NCBI GenBank assembly: GCA_001247695.2
Contig: LGRX02034704.1
Coordinates: 36,830 to 100,829, forward strand
Length of the DNA stretch: 64,000 nt
From: Cymbomonas tetramitiformis
Taxonomy: Eukaryota; Chlorophyta; Pyramimonadophyceae; Pyramimonadales; Pyramimonadaceae
Direction: 5' to 3'
How positions within the stretch are numbered: the first letter of the stretch is position 1; every line of letters begins with the position of its first letter. The position numbers and the translations under genes were made by a program. The notes beneath the pieces were generated by a model. That model worked only from the letters and a program-made list of their open reading frames with translations. It was not told where the DNA came from and made no database searches. Of the stretch, positions 1-10,049 are shown piece by piece.

Positions 1-14
1 CGCTATGCGCGTAC

Positions 15-251
15 GTGACGCATCGATCCGCGCACGTGTTGTGCTGCAGGGAGAACCCGAATGCCAAGCCAGTCTATTACATCTTCGAAGACCATGACAG
101 GTGTTTGCCCTGGCATACTCAGTTCACGGAGGAGTGCCTCGCAAAGGAGGATCGCAAGTTCACACAGATGACGTGGGGGTCCAGTTTGAAGGCTGCTCCG
201 TGGGTACGGCCAGCGCTGGAATTCCTGGAGGAGCGCCTTTTTTCCAACTGA
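15..251 (+). other. Unassigned ORF at the left edge
   Basis: An open frame of 78 codons with a protein-like composition (several Trp and Tyr, acidic and basic residues mixed), ending in TGA. I do not recognise it. It lies upstream of, and on the same strand as, the gypsy-type pol remnant, so it may be a degraded 5' part of that element, but nothing in the sequence proves this. The stretch from about 252 to 689 holds no convincing gene. Confidence 0.2.
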
Positions 252-689
252 TCCCCCGCACGCCCTTCAAGCTCGTGTGGCAGAAAGGCCTAGGTACGTG
301 AACGAAATCACCGACCGCTCATCACGTCAGCAACGATGGCCGGCTAGCCGCATGGTTGTCCAAGGACAAAGGGCGAGCGCTGGTGCACGCGCATCCGCTC
401 CTTCTGCTGGCCGCCGCGAGTCGACGTCCCGCGCCATGCCCGCGCCGCAAGCGCCCCGGCCACCGGCCAACCTCACCTCGCAGTGCCCGCCTTCCTCTGC
501 TTCGACGTGCAGCGCTTTAACAGAGCGAATGGTGACAGAGGAGGAGTTTGAGGACCACACGCGACGAGCCCGAGCGCGTTTTCAGAGGGGTCTCCCGAGG
601 ACAGCGGGAGGGCGACCCTTCTGAGCAACCAACGCTGTGGCCTTGGGCTGCCGGCACAGGCAGTCCGCGTAAGTAAGGCCGGGTGTCCT

Positions 690-1691
690 GTGGGCGTTCA
701 TCACGCTTGCAGGCAGTGCATTGGTTTGTGGTGGCTGGGACGAGGTCCCATGCCCATAGTGGCTATTTGGGCAATGCTGGAAGCGTTGGCTTGGCATCTG
801 TTGCAATACCCTTTCCAGGTTTTGTGGTGGCGCTGCGTCGCCTCGTGCTGGGACTCACTGCAGACATGGTGGTCACTCGCTCGACGTTATCCTCGCCGTG
901 AGTACCACGACATTTGGGTGTCATGGGCCCTCGCCGTCGTTTGGTACGCTGGGCTCCTCTTCGTGCACACCACAGGTGTCTATGCCGGGATACGCCTTGT
1001 CCTTGCGAAGAATTGGACAGTGGTGCCCCTCAAGGGGGTCATTATTTCCCTGGCGTGTTGGTCGCGCCGTGTTGAGGCCGTGCTCCTCATGATCCTCGCT
1101 TGGCTCTGGATCTGTGCTAGTCTTCATGCTGACGACGTTGCACGCCATGTCGCTCGTGCCGTCGACGTCCCTCCGGACGCACGTGGCAGCCAGATTGGTC
1201 AGGGATGGACTGTCCCATCCTTGCGCTGGTCCCAGGTTCTCTTGCTGGGCCGTGTACACCTGCCCACTTTACCCGTCAGACTGGATAAGCCTCGTTTTGC
1301 AGCGCGTTGGGCGCAGCTTCGGCATAATCTTAGGCTGCACCGCGTCGCGCAGACCGCCTACCTGGCACTTGTCTTCACGCTGGTGGTCTTTGCTGATGCT
1401 GATGGAAGTTCTCGCTTAACGCACGGGGGGTGGAGAATGATGGCGTGCTTGTTCGCTTCGAACCCGCCGGTAGCCGCGGTGCGGTTCAACAGAATTTTGC
1501 GATTTTTTCTGCTTTTGTGCGGGATTTTGTGGGTCGCCAGCAAGCTGGTGAGTGGTATATATGCCTGCACATGGTGCCATGCCATCGACGCGGACTGCCT
1601 GGGGTGCGTCGCCTTGCACTTCCTGGGAGGCTCAGCAGTCGTCAAGGCAGTGGGAACCGGGCTGGGAGGCCAACGTCGCGGAGCAGGATGA
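690..1691 (+). other. Long hydrophobic ORF upstream of gypsy pol
   Basis: A 333-codon open frame (no ATG at its very start is certain) that overlaps the 5' end of the pol frame in a different phase. The translation is unusually rich in Trp, Cys, Leu and Val and contains several stretches that would read as membrane segments, around residues 15-35, 70-110, 225-240 and 265-290. It could be a real product of the retroelement or a fortuitous frame opposite a degraded gag or protease region. No family motif (zinc knuckle, DTG/DSG protease) is visible. I lean towards chance or decay because neighbouring frames are also long. Confidence 0.2.
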
Positions 1692-3172
1692 GGTCTTGCC
1701 GTACACCGTGCTGGACGAGCTTCAGCCCTTGGGCAAGACGACTGTGACCAAGGACGAGGCAGCGTGGCTCGACACAGAGCTCAATGCCACGTTTGGAGGC
1801 CATCCTGACTTCAAGGAGGAGCATTGGGAGGAAATGCGGGCTGTTCTTCGCAGATGCAAGGGCACCTTCGCCAACACCCCTCACGACTTGACTGGCTACA
1901 AGGGCAAGGCAGAGCACAACACGTTCTCCATCCCGTTCAAGGACGAGTCCAAGGCCGTTTACCAGAGGCCGAGGAAGTACAACCCGGGCGAGCAGGAGAT
2001 CATTGACATTCACTGCAAGGAATTGCTGGAGTATGGCTTCATAGAGCCCGCAGCCAAACATTGCAGGCATGCGAGCAATGTCGTTGTGGCTGGTAAGAAG
2101 GACCACGAGACTGGTTTGTGGACCCAGACACGCTTCTGCGTAGATCTCAGGGGCGTCAACCGACACTCTCTCAAGGACAATACCTTGCCGCATCGACCAG
2201 AGGAGCTTTACCAGAAGGTTGCGAAGGCGAGGTTCAAGACGACGCTGGATGCCACCAAAGCCTTGCTTCCACCAGATTCCTATGGCCACAGAAGAGGACA
2301 GGAGCAAGACGGCGTTTTGGTGGAAGAACCAGTTGTACCAGTACACCTCGATGCCTTTTGGGGCTGCTGGAGCAACGTCTGCGTTTGTGAGGATCATGGA
2401 CTACGAGCTACGTCACCTGCAACATTGCACGGTGGCATACGTCGATGACGTGGTGGTCTACACGGATTCCACGCCCGAGCAGCATCTGAAGGACGTCGAG
2501 GAGGTGCTGCGCACGTTGGGGGACGCTGGCATAAGGCTGCACGCAGGCAAGAGTACCTTTGGGGCAACCACTGTGGACTTTCTGGGCTACCGCATTGGGC
2601 ACAACTCTATTGGTGCGCAGGAGGCAAAGAGGCCCCAGGATAAGACTGGGCTCCGTTCCATTCTGGGCATGATGAACTACTATAAGGGCTTGGTGGGTGA
2701 GCCCGGGGGACCAAATTATTCTGAGATGGCCCGCCCCCTCAACGATTTGCTCAAGAAAGAGATCACAGATATCAAGGGAGCTTGGGGGAAGGAGCAGGAC
2801 CAGGCACTCCAGGACCTTAAGGACTCGCTCTGCGCAGGGAGATGCCTGAGGCCAATCGATTATGACAGGCCCCTCATATTGTACACCGACTGGAGCATCT
2901 ATGGCATTGGTGCAGTGTTGGGCCAGAAGGATGACGATGGAAAGGAGTACATCTGCGTGGCGATCAGTCGTTCCTTGAGCAAGACGGAGAGGCAGTACGC
3001 CAGCTTCAAAGGTGAGATGCTTGCGGTGGTGTGGGCAGTGCGCACGCTGATGCCGGGCGCATGTGTGGTTTGGTGTGGTGTGTGTGTGGTGAGCAACAGG
3101 AGCGATTGGAGCAACAAAGCATGCCGCGACATGACCAGCGAAGCCATCGAGGGAGCGTGGACATCGCCGTAA
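1552..3172 (+). pseudogene. Ty3/gypsy-type pol remnant: reverse transcriptase and RNase H
   Basis: Pol polyprotein remnant of an LTR retrotransposon. The first frame (to 2448) carries the N-terminal RT region, with the FCVDLRGVNRHSLKDN block followed by LDATKA. The frame breaks near 2265-2275, and RT continues in the next frame (from about 2270) with FHQIPM, the LYQYTSMPFG block and the catalytic YVDD at 2438-2449. The connection block LRSILGMMNYYKGL follows. RNase H starts with LYTDWS (about 2879-2896) and includes GEMLAVVWAVRT. About ten residues appear missing before RPQDKTGL, inferred from the usual spacing in this family. After RNase H the frame runs into unrelated sequence and stops at 3172; no integrase or chromodomain is visible. 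The frameshift, internal deletion and truncation make this a dead copy. Ty3/gypsy is chosen over Ty1/copia because of the RT-RNase H block style. Confidence 0.85.
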
Positions 3173-3737
3173 CCCACGTGATCTGATTAGTAGCCGACAA
3201 GAATGTTGTTGCCATAGGAATTAGCCACGAAGAAGTGAAAAATTCATCCATGGTAGAACGTAGGTTGCAATCTTGCAAATGATTAGAGAGATGCGCTTAG
3301 GTTGGCGGGCGGCAATGTAAGTAAGGCATGTATATAAATGTAAAGGTGTGTGGGGCATGCATTATTTTGGGGTAGGATTGTTGGTGATACAAGTAAACAC
3401 GTGTTTCAGAAATGTGACCGCGGCAAGGAGAGTGTGGGCAAGTCCCCGACTACACAAAGGTATCGGGTTGGCAGCCCAAAATTTGTGTGGATCCCTTCTT
3501 GTGGCGGGCCATGGGCATTCCAAGCAAGGAGGCAACTTTCTTGATTCAATCCTTAGCCACACACCGTGGAAAGCAAGGGGGGTTGAGTAGCGATGTTAAG
3601 CGGCAATTATAGGTTGAATACCCTTCCAGAGGGTTGTCTACTTGGGAGGAATGCCCGTCACTTGTATGAATAATGACAACATATAATGGATAAGATGAGT
3701 ATAGGGATGGGGGGGGAGCATGCATAACTTGCAATGA
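3173..3737. other. Non-coding stretch after pol
   Basis: No gene, structural RNA or clear repeat is visible. It may include the decayed 3' end of the gypsy element, but no matching LTR partner is in the window. Confidence 0.4.
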
Positions 3738-4312
3738 AGTGCCCTGGCCGATTCAGGGCCTGAAAGGCATTTTCAGGGCACTGGCGTCATTTATGGGCAC
3801 GAAAACCGATCTCCGGACACGAAACCATTTTCAGGCCACGAAAATGGTTTTTAAAACCCTGAAAATCCCATTTTCAGGCCCCTGAAAAGTCGTTCGGGGC
3901 TGAATGCCGTTTTCAGGGTCTGAAAACCATTTTCAGGGCCTGAAAACCGTTTTCAGGGCCTATAAAGTCATTTTCAGGGCCCGAAAACCATTTTCAGGGC
4001 CTGTAAAGTCATTTTCAGGGCCTGAATAGTCGTTTTCAGGGCCTGAAAAGTCCTTATCGGGGCCTGAAAACCGTTTTCAGGGCCTGAAAAGTCGTTTTCA
4101 GGGCCTGAAAACCGTTTTCAGGGCCTGAAAAGTCGTTTTCAGGGCCTGAAAAGTCGTTTTCAGGGCCTGAAAAGTCGTTTTCAGGGCCTGAAAAGTCGTT
4201 TTCAGGGCCTGAAAAGTCGTTTTCAGGGCCTGAAAAGTCGTTTTCAGGGCCTGAAAAGTCGTTTTCAGGGCCTGAAAAGTCATTTTCAGGGCCTGAAAAG
4301 GCATTTGTAGGC
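3738..4312. repeat. 21-bp palindromic satellite array
   Basis: Tandem units of 21 bp built on TTTTCAGGGCCTGAAAA plus AGTCG or similar. The core is an inverted repeat around a single central G. Units from about 4055 to 4305 are nearly identical; those from 3738 to 4055 are diverged in sequence and length. Because 21 is divisible by three, the minus strand stays open and would encode a seven-residue repeat (FSGPEND); I regard that ORF as a by-product of the array, not a gene. Confidence 0.9.
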
Positions 4313-4594
4313 CTTAGGGCTGTTGTCGCAAGGGGGGGGTTAGGATTTTCGTTTTTGTCGGCCCGGGGTGGGGTCGAGAGATCGAGAGATGCTTCTGTCC
4401 GCTGGGTGGGTGGGGGCAAGAGATGCTGCTGTCCGCTGGGGGGGGGTCTGCGAATCCAGCGTGTCCGGAGGGTGACACGCCAAGATGTCCGGAGGGTGCA
4501 TGCCATGTCATGTCGACACGTCGGTTCTCGTTCACAATTGGCACATGGGATGGCACACGGGAGTGTACTTGACCATATTCCAGAGTGTTTCTAA

Positions 4595-5179
4595 GTGTCT
4601 TTCCCACTAGCTGTGGGATATTCTTTCACATCTTTCAATGTCTCTTGCTCATCCCACACAATGTCGCTCCCCTTGACAGTCGAGAGCGTGCTTGGCGGTG
4701 GGCTTTTACACCGGCATGTCGTTGCCTTCACGGAAGAAGGCTTCACAGCAGACATTTTAAAAGGCCACATCCCTGATGATGACCTGGAAGAGCTCGGTCT
4801 GTCATAAGTGGGCATTAGCGTTTTCTGCATGCGTATCTGGACTTTAGCCGCGCTTGGCGACGACTTGATTCAAGAGAAGATTGATGGCGCTAGTTCAATA
4901 GATCTATTAGAGCAGCGCGCAACCAACAAAAATATGCTCACGAACCTGACGAACAATTCGTTAAAGAAAACATTTAAGCGCATGGCGACGCGTCGGGTAT
5001 TCCTTAACGCTGTTGAGTGTGAGCTCAAGAAACAGTCTGCAGCCGTACCTACCGGTAAGAGCTTCTTGTTAATAAAGTGTGCTCTAATTCGATGTGTTGT
5101 GTTGTGTTATATTATAAATTATTACAAGAAGGTGGGGAAGTCGATCCACAAAAAAATATGTAACGGAGTCGCCGGATGA
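4595..5179 (+). pseudogene. SAM-domain-like coding remnant with in-frame stop
   Basis: One frame reads through from 4595 to 5179 with a single TAA at 4805-4807. Residues before the stop (FTEEGFTADILKGHIPDDDL then EELGLS) and after it (VGIS..MRI..LAALGDDLIQE) together resemble the helical core of a sterile alpha motif, a small protein- or RNA-binding domain. Further downstream an amphipathic stretch (NNSLKKTFKRMATRRVF) follows. It lies inside the inverted-repeat-bounded segment, so it could be a captured host fragment or part of the element's own gene. The stop and the lack of an upstream catalytic domain argue for a remnant. The SAM call is from motif memory only. Confidence 0.4.
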
Positions 5180-5237
5180 ACCCTTCCTCGCGATGTCTCT
5201 AGGGGCTTCCAGCCGATGTGTCCGAAGGGTCCACTTA

Positions 5238-5576
5238 CAGTAATCGCCCATATTTAAGAAAACAGGGATTTTGGGCCAGCCAGCCGTACTCATCGAGTTG
5301 GGTACCCCCGCCAGCGTCAGCGTCATAAGAGAACTCGAAGAATAGTAAGCCATTTTCTTTCAATTAGCCAGCTATTTTCTTAAATTTTCATTGATAAACG
5401 CTTAAAACGGCCACAATTTCAGGAAAAATCGCCTGCGGCGCCAGCACAAAGGTTGCTCATTTCGGGAATTTTCTTAGCCGAAAAAGCCAGCCAGCCGTAC
5501 GCATCGAGTTGGGTACCCCCCCCAAACGCTGGCTGCTTTCTTAACGTCGGGTTTTCTTAAAAGTGAGTGATTACTG
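5238..5576. mobile_element. MITE with CAGTAATC termini and TA target duplication (copy 1)
   Basis: A 339-bp element starting CAGTAATCGCCC and ending GAGTGATTACTG, flanked by TA on both sides (5236-5237 and 5577-5578). Subterminal blocks GCCAGCCAGC..GGGTACCCCC occur inside both halves. The TA duplication and CAGT termini fit the Tc1/mariner-pogo group. There is no ORF, so it is non-autonomous. A second, longer copy lies at 9493-10049. Confidence 0.8.
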
Positions 5577-5723
5577 TATGTGTCCGGAGGGAGGGTGGGG
5601 TGCTCCGTCGAGTTTGTCCGGAGGGGGGGTGGGGGTCAACAAAGATGATGTCCGCTGGGGGGGAGGGGGGTCAAAGGGCATGTCCTAACCCCCCCTTGCG
5701 ACAATAAATGGAACAGCCCTGAA

Positions 5724-6025
5724 CAGAACAACATGCGAGCATCAATGGCTATATCGTCTAGCCGATGCGGGAAGTTCACCTAGTGCTCTCGGGTTCACAA
5801 CCCGATGGTGGTAACACGTGCGACGTGTGAGAGCATTAGAGTATATGAGGAGCATTGGGCTCAAGCAAGCACTTCTGGTCACCAGACTGCTGCACTCATA
5901 TCCACCAAACTCTTGCGCGTAGCTGTTACAGTTCAATAACAGCCGTGCCATGTATCTTGTCCATCAAGGACCGTGACAGGCTCCCTTAAAAATCCAGCCC
6001 ACACCAGTTAAAGGGTGTCTTTATT
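5724..6025. other. Non-coding interval
   Basis: No gene or repeat recognised. An imperfect GTTCACAACCCGATGG motif also appears inverted near 22450, probably from shared mobile DNA. Confidence 0.3.
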
Positions 6026-6516
6026 CTATTTCATTTCAATGAGCCTCAGCGAGGCGTCGATGTCGCTGTCCCTCGTAAGGGATTTATTCGCTCTTGTGGT
6101 AACACCCATCTCTCGAAAAGCCTGAGGGAAGGTGACTCGCACGAACGCGTTCGGGTGTCGTTGCGGAAAACATTGGGATGAACCGCCGCGGAGCGAGCGA
6201 AGAGGACACGGCAAGCGAGGGGCACTCGAAGATGCCGTCGAAGCCGAAGATGTCGCGAACACCAGCCCAAAACTCAGTAACCAGCGGGATCAAGGCCAAC
6301 ACAAAACTGAGGATGAACATTGCGTCAACTAGTCCAGAACGAGGCGCCGTCCCCATAGCTGCCGTCCCAAGTCGTTCACCGATTCAGCTCAAACCATACT
6401 TCCTAGATGCACCCAAACGCGCTCTCGCGCACCACCTTTCCAAGCGGCCGTTTAGCCAATGTATCATGGCCAAATTAGCAAGTGGTAAAAGCGTGGAATG
6501 GGTCCACGACCTACTA
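6026..6516 (-). pseudogene. Repeat E copy 1: remnant with short hydrophobic ORF
   Basis: About 430 bp of this segment is clearly related to 18797-19210 plus 21752-21812 (shared blocks include GAGGGGCACTCGAAGA and CCAAGCGGCCGTTTAGCCAA). The minus strand encodes a 90-codon frame from 6356 that begins with a hydrophobic stretch (AMFILSFVLALIPL) followed by EFWAGVRDIFGFDGIFECPS; the block TxFWxGVRDxFxFDGxFECPS is kept in the other copy, so this was once coding. It resembles the hydrophobic C-terminal part of the gag-like genes nearby, by pattern only. This copy carries the uninterrupted target GCGGCCGTTTAGCCAA used by the LTR element at 19211. Confidence 0.55.
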
Positions 6517-6784
6517 CCGGAATATCCCAGTTCACGGATATCAGACAGTCAGGAACCAATATAGATAAACTCTCATAAGATAATAAACCCTAAGCTAGAT
6601 ATACGGTACCCGGAACGGTCTCGGAGTCGGAACGGTCTCGGACCTAGCTACCGACCTATGACACCTCGGGGTGTCACAGCACGAACCTACAGGTCAGTCA
6701 TCAATCCAGTGTTGGCTACCTAGGAATCTGTCATAGGGGCCTGCACCGGGACTCCCGGTCAGGGCTGCCTATACAGATTTCAGC
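6517..6784. repeat. Dispersed repeat R, copy 1
   Basis: Copy of a roughly 250-bp dispersed repeat beginning CYGGAATATCC and ending ATACAGATTTCAGC, with internal blocks AACCCTAAGCTAG, CCGGAACGGTCTCGGA and GGGGCCTGCACCGGGACTCC. Other copies: 8320-8574, 21813-23081 (interrupted) and 53552-53802. This copy directly abuts repeat E and has a local duplication of the GGAACGGTCTCGG block. Confidence 0.85.
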
Positions 6785-8319
6785 ATTGCCATTCCGAATG
6801 GTTACATCCGGAAGTGCTGTCACAACAATGCCCCCCTTCTTAGAAGCAAATGGGCGGTACATTCCCGATTCAGGCAATGCTTGGAAATAAAGCTCCCGCT
6901 TCATCTCATCGCGAAGGTCGGCAAGTGGAAAAAGTGTTTGGGCGCAAATGTCAATGAAGGAGGAGCCCTTCCTTGGATTCAGCAGTTTAGGTTCCCTCAC
7001 CTGTGATCTCAGCCTCCACATGCTCCAATTTAATTCCAAAATAGCCCGGTGGCTTCAATTTAATTTCTTACTAGTGTCTATTGGGATCAAGGTGGGGTAA
7101 CCCACCGTAAGAACGCCTTACGGTGGGTTAACCATAGCGTAGTTTGTTAACACCATAATGCACATCGAATGGTCTCAAATATGGTCGATCATATGTGATT
7201 TCACAACTAGACATTCATGTTTAGCTGGACAAAGCCGAATGGCATGTACTTGTGATCGGATATATCCGCGGTATCCATCCCAATATACCTCCGATGGCAC
7301 GTTCGGTGCCGTGATCCCAAATGCACACAAACGTGGCCCGATTTCTACGTTTCATCCACGATGCCAATGTGCGCATGGGTGTATTTCGTGAAGGTTGATC
7401 TATTTTTACCACCTTGAGTCAATACTTCGCGAGAAACATGCATATATATCCCCGTATAAACAAAACATCGTCATGTTTGCCCTCAAGTATGGAAAAACAT
7501 TGAAATTGCAAATGTTTTTCTTTTTTCTTTTCTTGAGTTACTTGTGTAGAGTGATATATTCGATATATCGAATGACGCCAAGTATAAGAAGCATTTGTTA
7601 TGGGCCATAGTTCATGAAAATATTGTGATAGGTACATTCCGAATGTGATGGGCATATTCAAAATCTACCCAAAGATGCAATAATTGGGTAACCCACCGTA
7701 AGGATTTGAGGTGTTTTTTCGCTTGACCCCTTGGTATTAGCACGCATATTAGACGCATCTATACAGTATGTAAAGTACTTTTTTCAAGTCCACGCACTAA
7801 TATAACCCCCAAGGTGTGTCGAAAAGCATGGGTTTGCCCAAATTGGCACAATATGCTAGCTCTAACGATGCGGTTTTCGAATGTCTCTTACGGTGGGTAA
7901 ACCCACCGTAAGGTGCGCCTGGCAATCGACACTAGGGTCGTTATCGGTGGTATTCAATCCGAAATTTACGCCTATTTTACAACGGTTGAAACGCGGCTAT
8001 GCCGGCCAATTCCACAATTCCACATTTGATGGACGGCTGAATAGCGATGCATGGTATCAGTTGCAAATGAAGTGATAGTTTGGGTAAGTGATAAGCTGAT
8101 AGTAATACAGTAGTCCGATTTACCGAATAACCGCGGTGCCCGTGCTAAATAGGAATCATATACTAATGCCACGGGCCAAATCAAACCAAAATTAGTGGCC
8201 CTGGGCTATATTATAATCATTTTATGTGAAACGGGCCATCTTGCTGGATTTTTTCAATAAGGTAACGGGCTATCTTAGACAGGTCAAACATGAAGACGGG
8301 CTGCGGTTTAAAGCCACTA
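6785..8319. repeat. AT-rich non-coding stretch with CTTACGGTGGGT inverted repeats
   Basis: No gene is visible. Three sites carry the palindromic or inverted motif CTTACGGTGGGTTAACC: a hairpin at about 7097-7131, a single copy at 7684-7702, and a perfect palindrome (CTTACGGTGGGTAAACCC and its complement) at about 7887-7912. They could be ends of one or two small TIR elements (for example 7117-7701), but target duplications are not clear. From about 8150 an AT-rich tract with recurring CGGGC(T/C)A blocks resembles 23082-23270. Confidence 0.45.
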
Positions 8320-8574
8320 CTGGAATATCCTAGTCCAAAGATATGAGATACTCAGTGAACTCAATATAGATAGACTCTCTAGATAAATAAACCCTAAGCT
8401 AGATATATATACCCGGAACGGTCTCGTACGGTCTCGGAGTCTAGCCTACCTGTGACACAGCGGGTGTTACAGTACGAACCTACATATCAGTCAGCAGTCC
8501 GGAGTTGGCCTAGGGATCTGTCATAGGGGCCTGCACCGGGACTCCCGGTCAAGGCTGCCTATACAGATTTCAGC
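8320..8574. repeat. Dispersed repeat R, copy 2
   Basis: Near-complete copy of the repeat seen at 53552-53802, from CTGGAATATCCTAG to CAGATTTCAGC. It shares the AACGGTCTCGTACGGTCTCGG block with the copy at 21813. No matching target duplication is evident on the two sides. Confidence 0.85.
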
Positions 8575-8806
8575 ACACCACCCCAGCACTGTGGGTGGTG
8601 ACTGACTAGGAGAGTTAGATAATGCAAGATTAGTTAGGGCACGCAGAAGCCAGGCTGACAGACCTAACTGCTAATCCAACTGTGCAATTCTGATACACAA
8701 ACTGGGACCCTCTAGCTAGCACAAGTGCAGAAACCCACGGGTAAGGATCTCCCGCTAAACTACTGAAAGACACTGAGCTAGCAAACCAGAAAAGTAATTG
8801 TAGATG
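8575..8806. other. Non-coding interval
   Basis: Nothing recognised between repeat R copy 2 and the 3' end of the first gag-like gene. Confidence 0.3.
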
Positions 8807-9492
8807 TCAAATTAAAAGCATATATACCCCAGAAAAGTTGCTGAAGTCACTGGAGTTCCGCACACCACCATGCATGTTGGTGTGCAGCCAGAGTGAACAA
8901 GAAGTCAATCGACAGGGCCCCAAGCAATAATATAATCCAGCAGTAGCCTCGTGAAAGTCCATGCCGTAGTAATATGAAAAGAAACCAGCACCGTAGTAGT
9001 GGTCCACGTCCAGAGGCCCAAGTTCATGTAGAGCCATGACGTAGTAGTGGGCAACGTCGAATCCCAAATCTGCCTGAGTGAGGTCTCGAAACAGAGCAGG
9101 GGGGTCAGGTGGCTCGAGCTGTGGCACATCGTGAGCCGCATACAAACCCTGCGCCGGGTTCACCAATTCAACAAATCCATTCGTGAAGAAAAATGACGGA
9201 GTCCCCCAATCGAGAGCACCACCAGGCGAAGGCAACTCCGTAGTCGACGAAGCCTCGGGCACGGCAGCCACCCCGCCCCATGATTGAGATGCAAAGAACG
9301 AGAGAAAGGAGAAAATGAATCCCCCAACCACGGCCCGACCGTGGCAGGAAAGCCCCGGGGCGGTTTCCCACAACCGTAGGTCCGCTGAGTCTCAGACCCG
9401 AGCTCATGAGCCGCAGGTTCCGACGCATGATAAGCCGAAACAGCCGGAGTCCGAGGCTTCAGAGTGAAGCTGCCGTCAGCGAGGTCCTCGTA

Positions 9493-10049
9493 CAGTAATC
9501 ACTCACCTTTAAGGAACTCCGACGTTAAGGAACCAGCCTTTTTTCTTTTTTGGGGTACCCAAGTTGATGAGAAAAGCTGGCTGGACTTTTTTTGTTATGG
9601 AATCACCCTGAAATAAGAAATATGGTGCTGGCTGCCTATCTTAAGGGACATTTCATACATTTCATATATTAAGAAATCTAGGCTGGAAATTTTACCAAAA
9701 TTGTGTAGGCAGATGCTATTTTTATTAGATTTTTTAATAAAACTCTGCAAAAATCGAGGCACAGTACGATATGATGATTAAGTTCATACGTAACTACAGT
9801 ATTATACTTTCACCCAGAATAAATCTCAGGGTCCATTTTCTAGGTTTTGAAAAATTTAAGAAATGTGGCTGGCTATGTACGGATGGCACGTGGATGGCTA
9901 TGGAATGTGCTGGCTGGCTTAAGAGATCGTGGTCACTATTCTTAACAGATTCCATAGGATACAGGCGTGCGGGCGGGGGGCACCCCAAGTTGATGAGAAA
10001 AGCTGGCTGACCTGGAATTTACGGTTTTCTTAAAGGTGGATGATTACTG
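9493..10049. mobile_element. MITE with CAGTAATC termini and TA target duplication (copy 2)
   Basis: A 557-bp element from CAGTAATCACTCACC to GTGGATGATTACTG, flanked by TA at 9491-9492 and 10050-10051. Subterminal blocks GGGTACCCAAGTTGATGAG and GCACCCCAAGTTGATGAG recur inside it, and AAAAGCTGGCTG appears repeatedly. It interrupts gag-like gene 1: the minus-strand frame reads GYDTDDY on one side and EDLADGSF on the other with a single TA left between. No transposase is encoded. The termini and TA duplication match the copy at 5238-5576. Confidence 0.9.

Larger units (their letters stand above)
4313..5723. mobile_element. Segment bounded by inverted repeats (possible TIR element)
   Basis: The left end reads AGGGCTGTTGTCGCAAGGGG (from about 4316). 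The right end, 5685-5723, is its inverse, TCCTAACCCCCCCTTGCGACA, then a 9-bp insertion, then ACAGCCCT. Between them lie a broken SAM-like reading frame and a complete MITE. The arms match except for the small insertion, so a DNA transposon or foldback element is likely, but I cannot identify a target-site duplication. Flanks inside both arms also share TGTCCGGAGGG and TGTCCGCTGGGG motifs. Confidence 0.45.

Noticed and set aside
1642..2397. Minus-strand ORF of 251 codons
   Set aside because: Antisense to reverse transcriptase motifs on the plus strand.
4054..4506. Minus-strand ORF with FSGPEND repeats
   Set aside because: It is the translation of the 21-bp satellite; the open frame follows from the unit length being a multiple of three.
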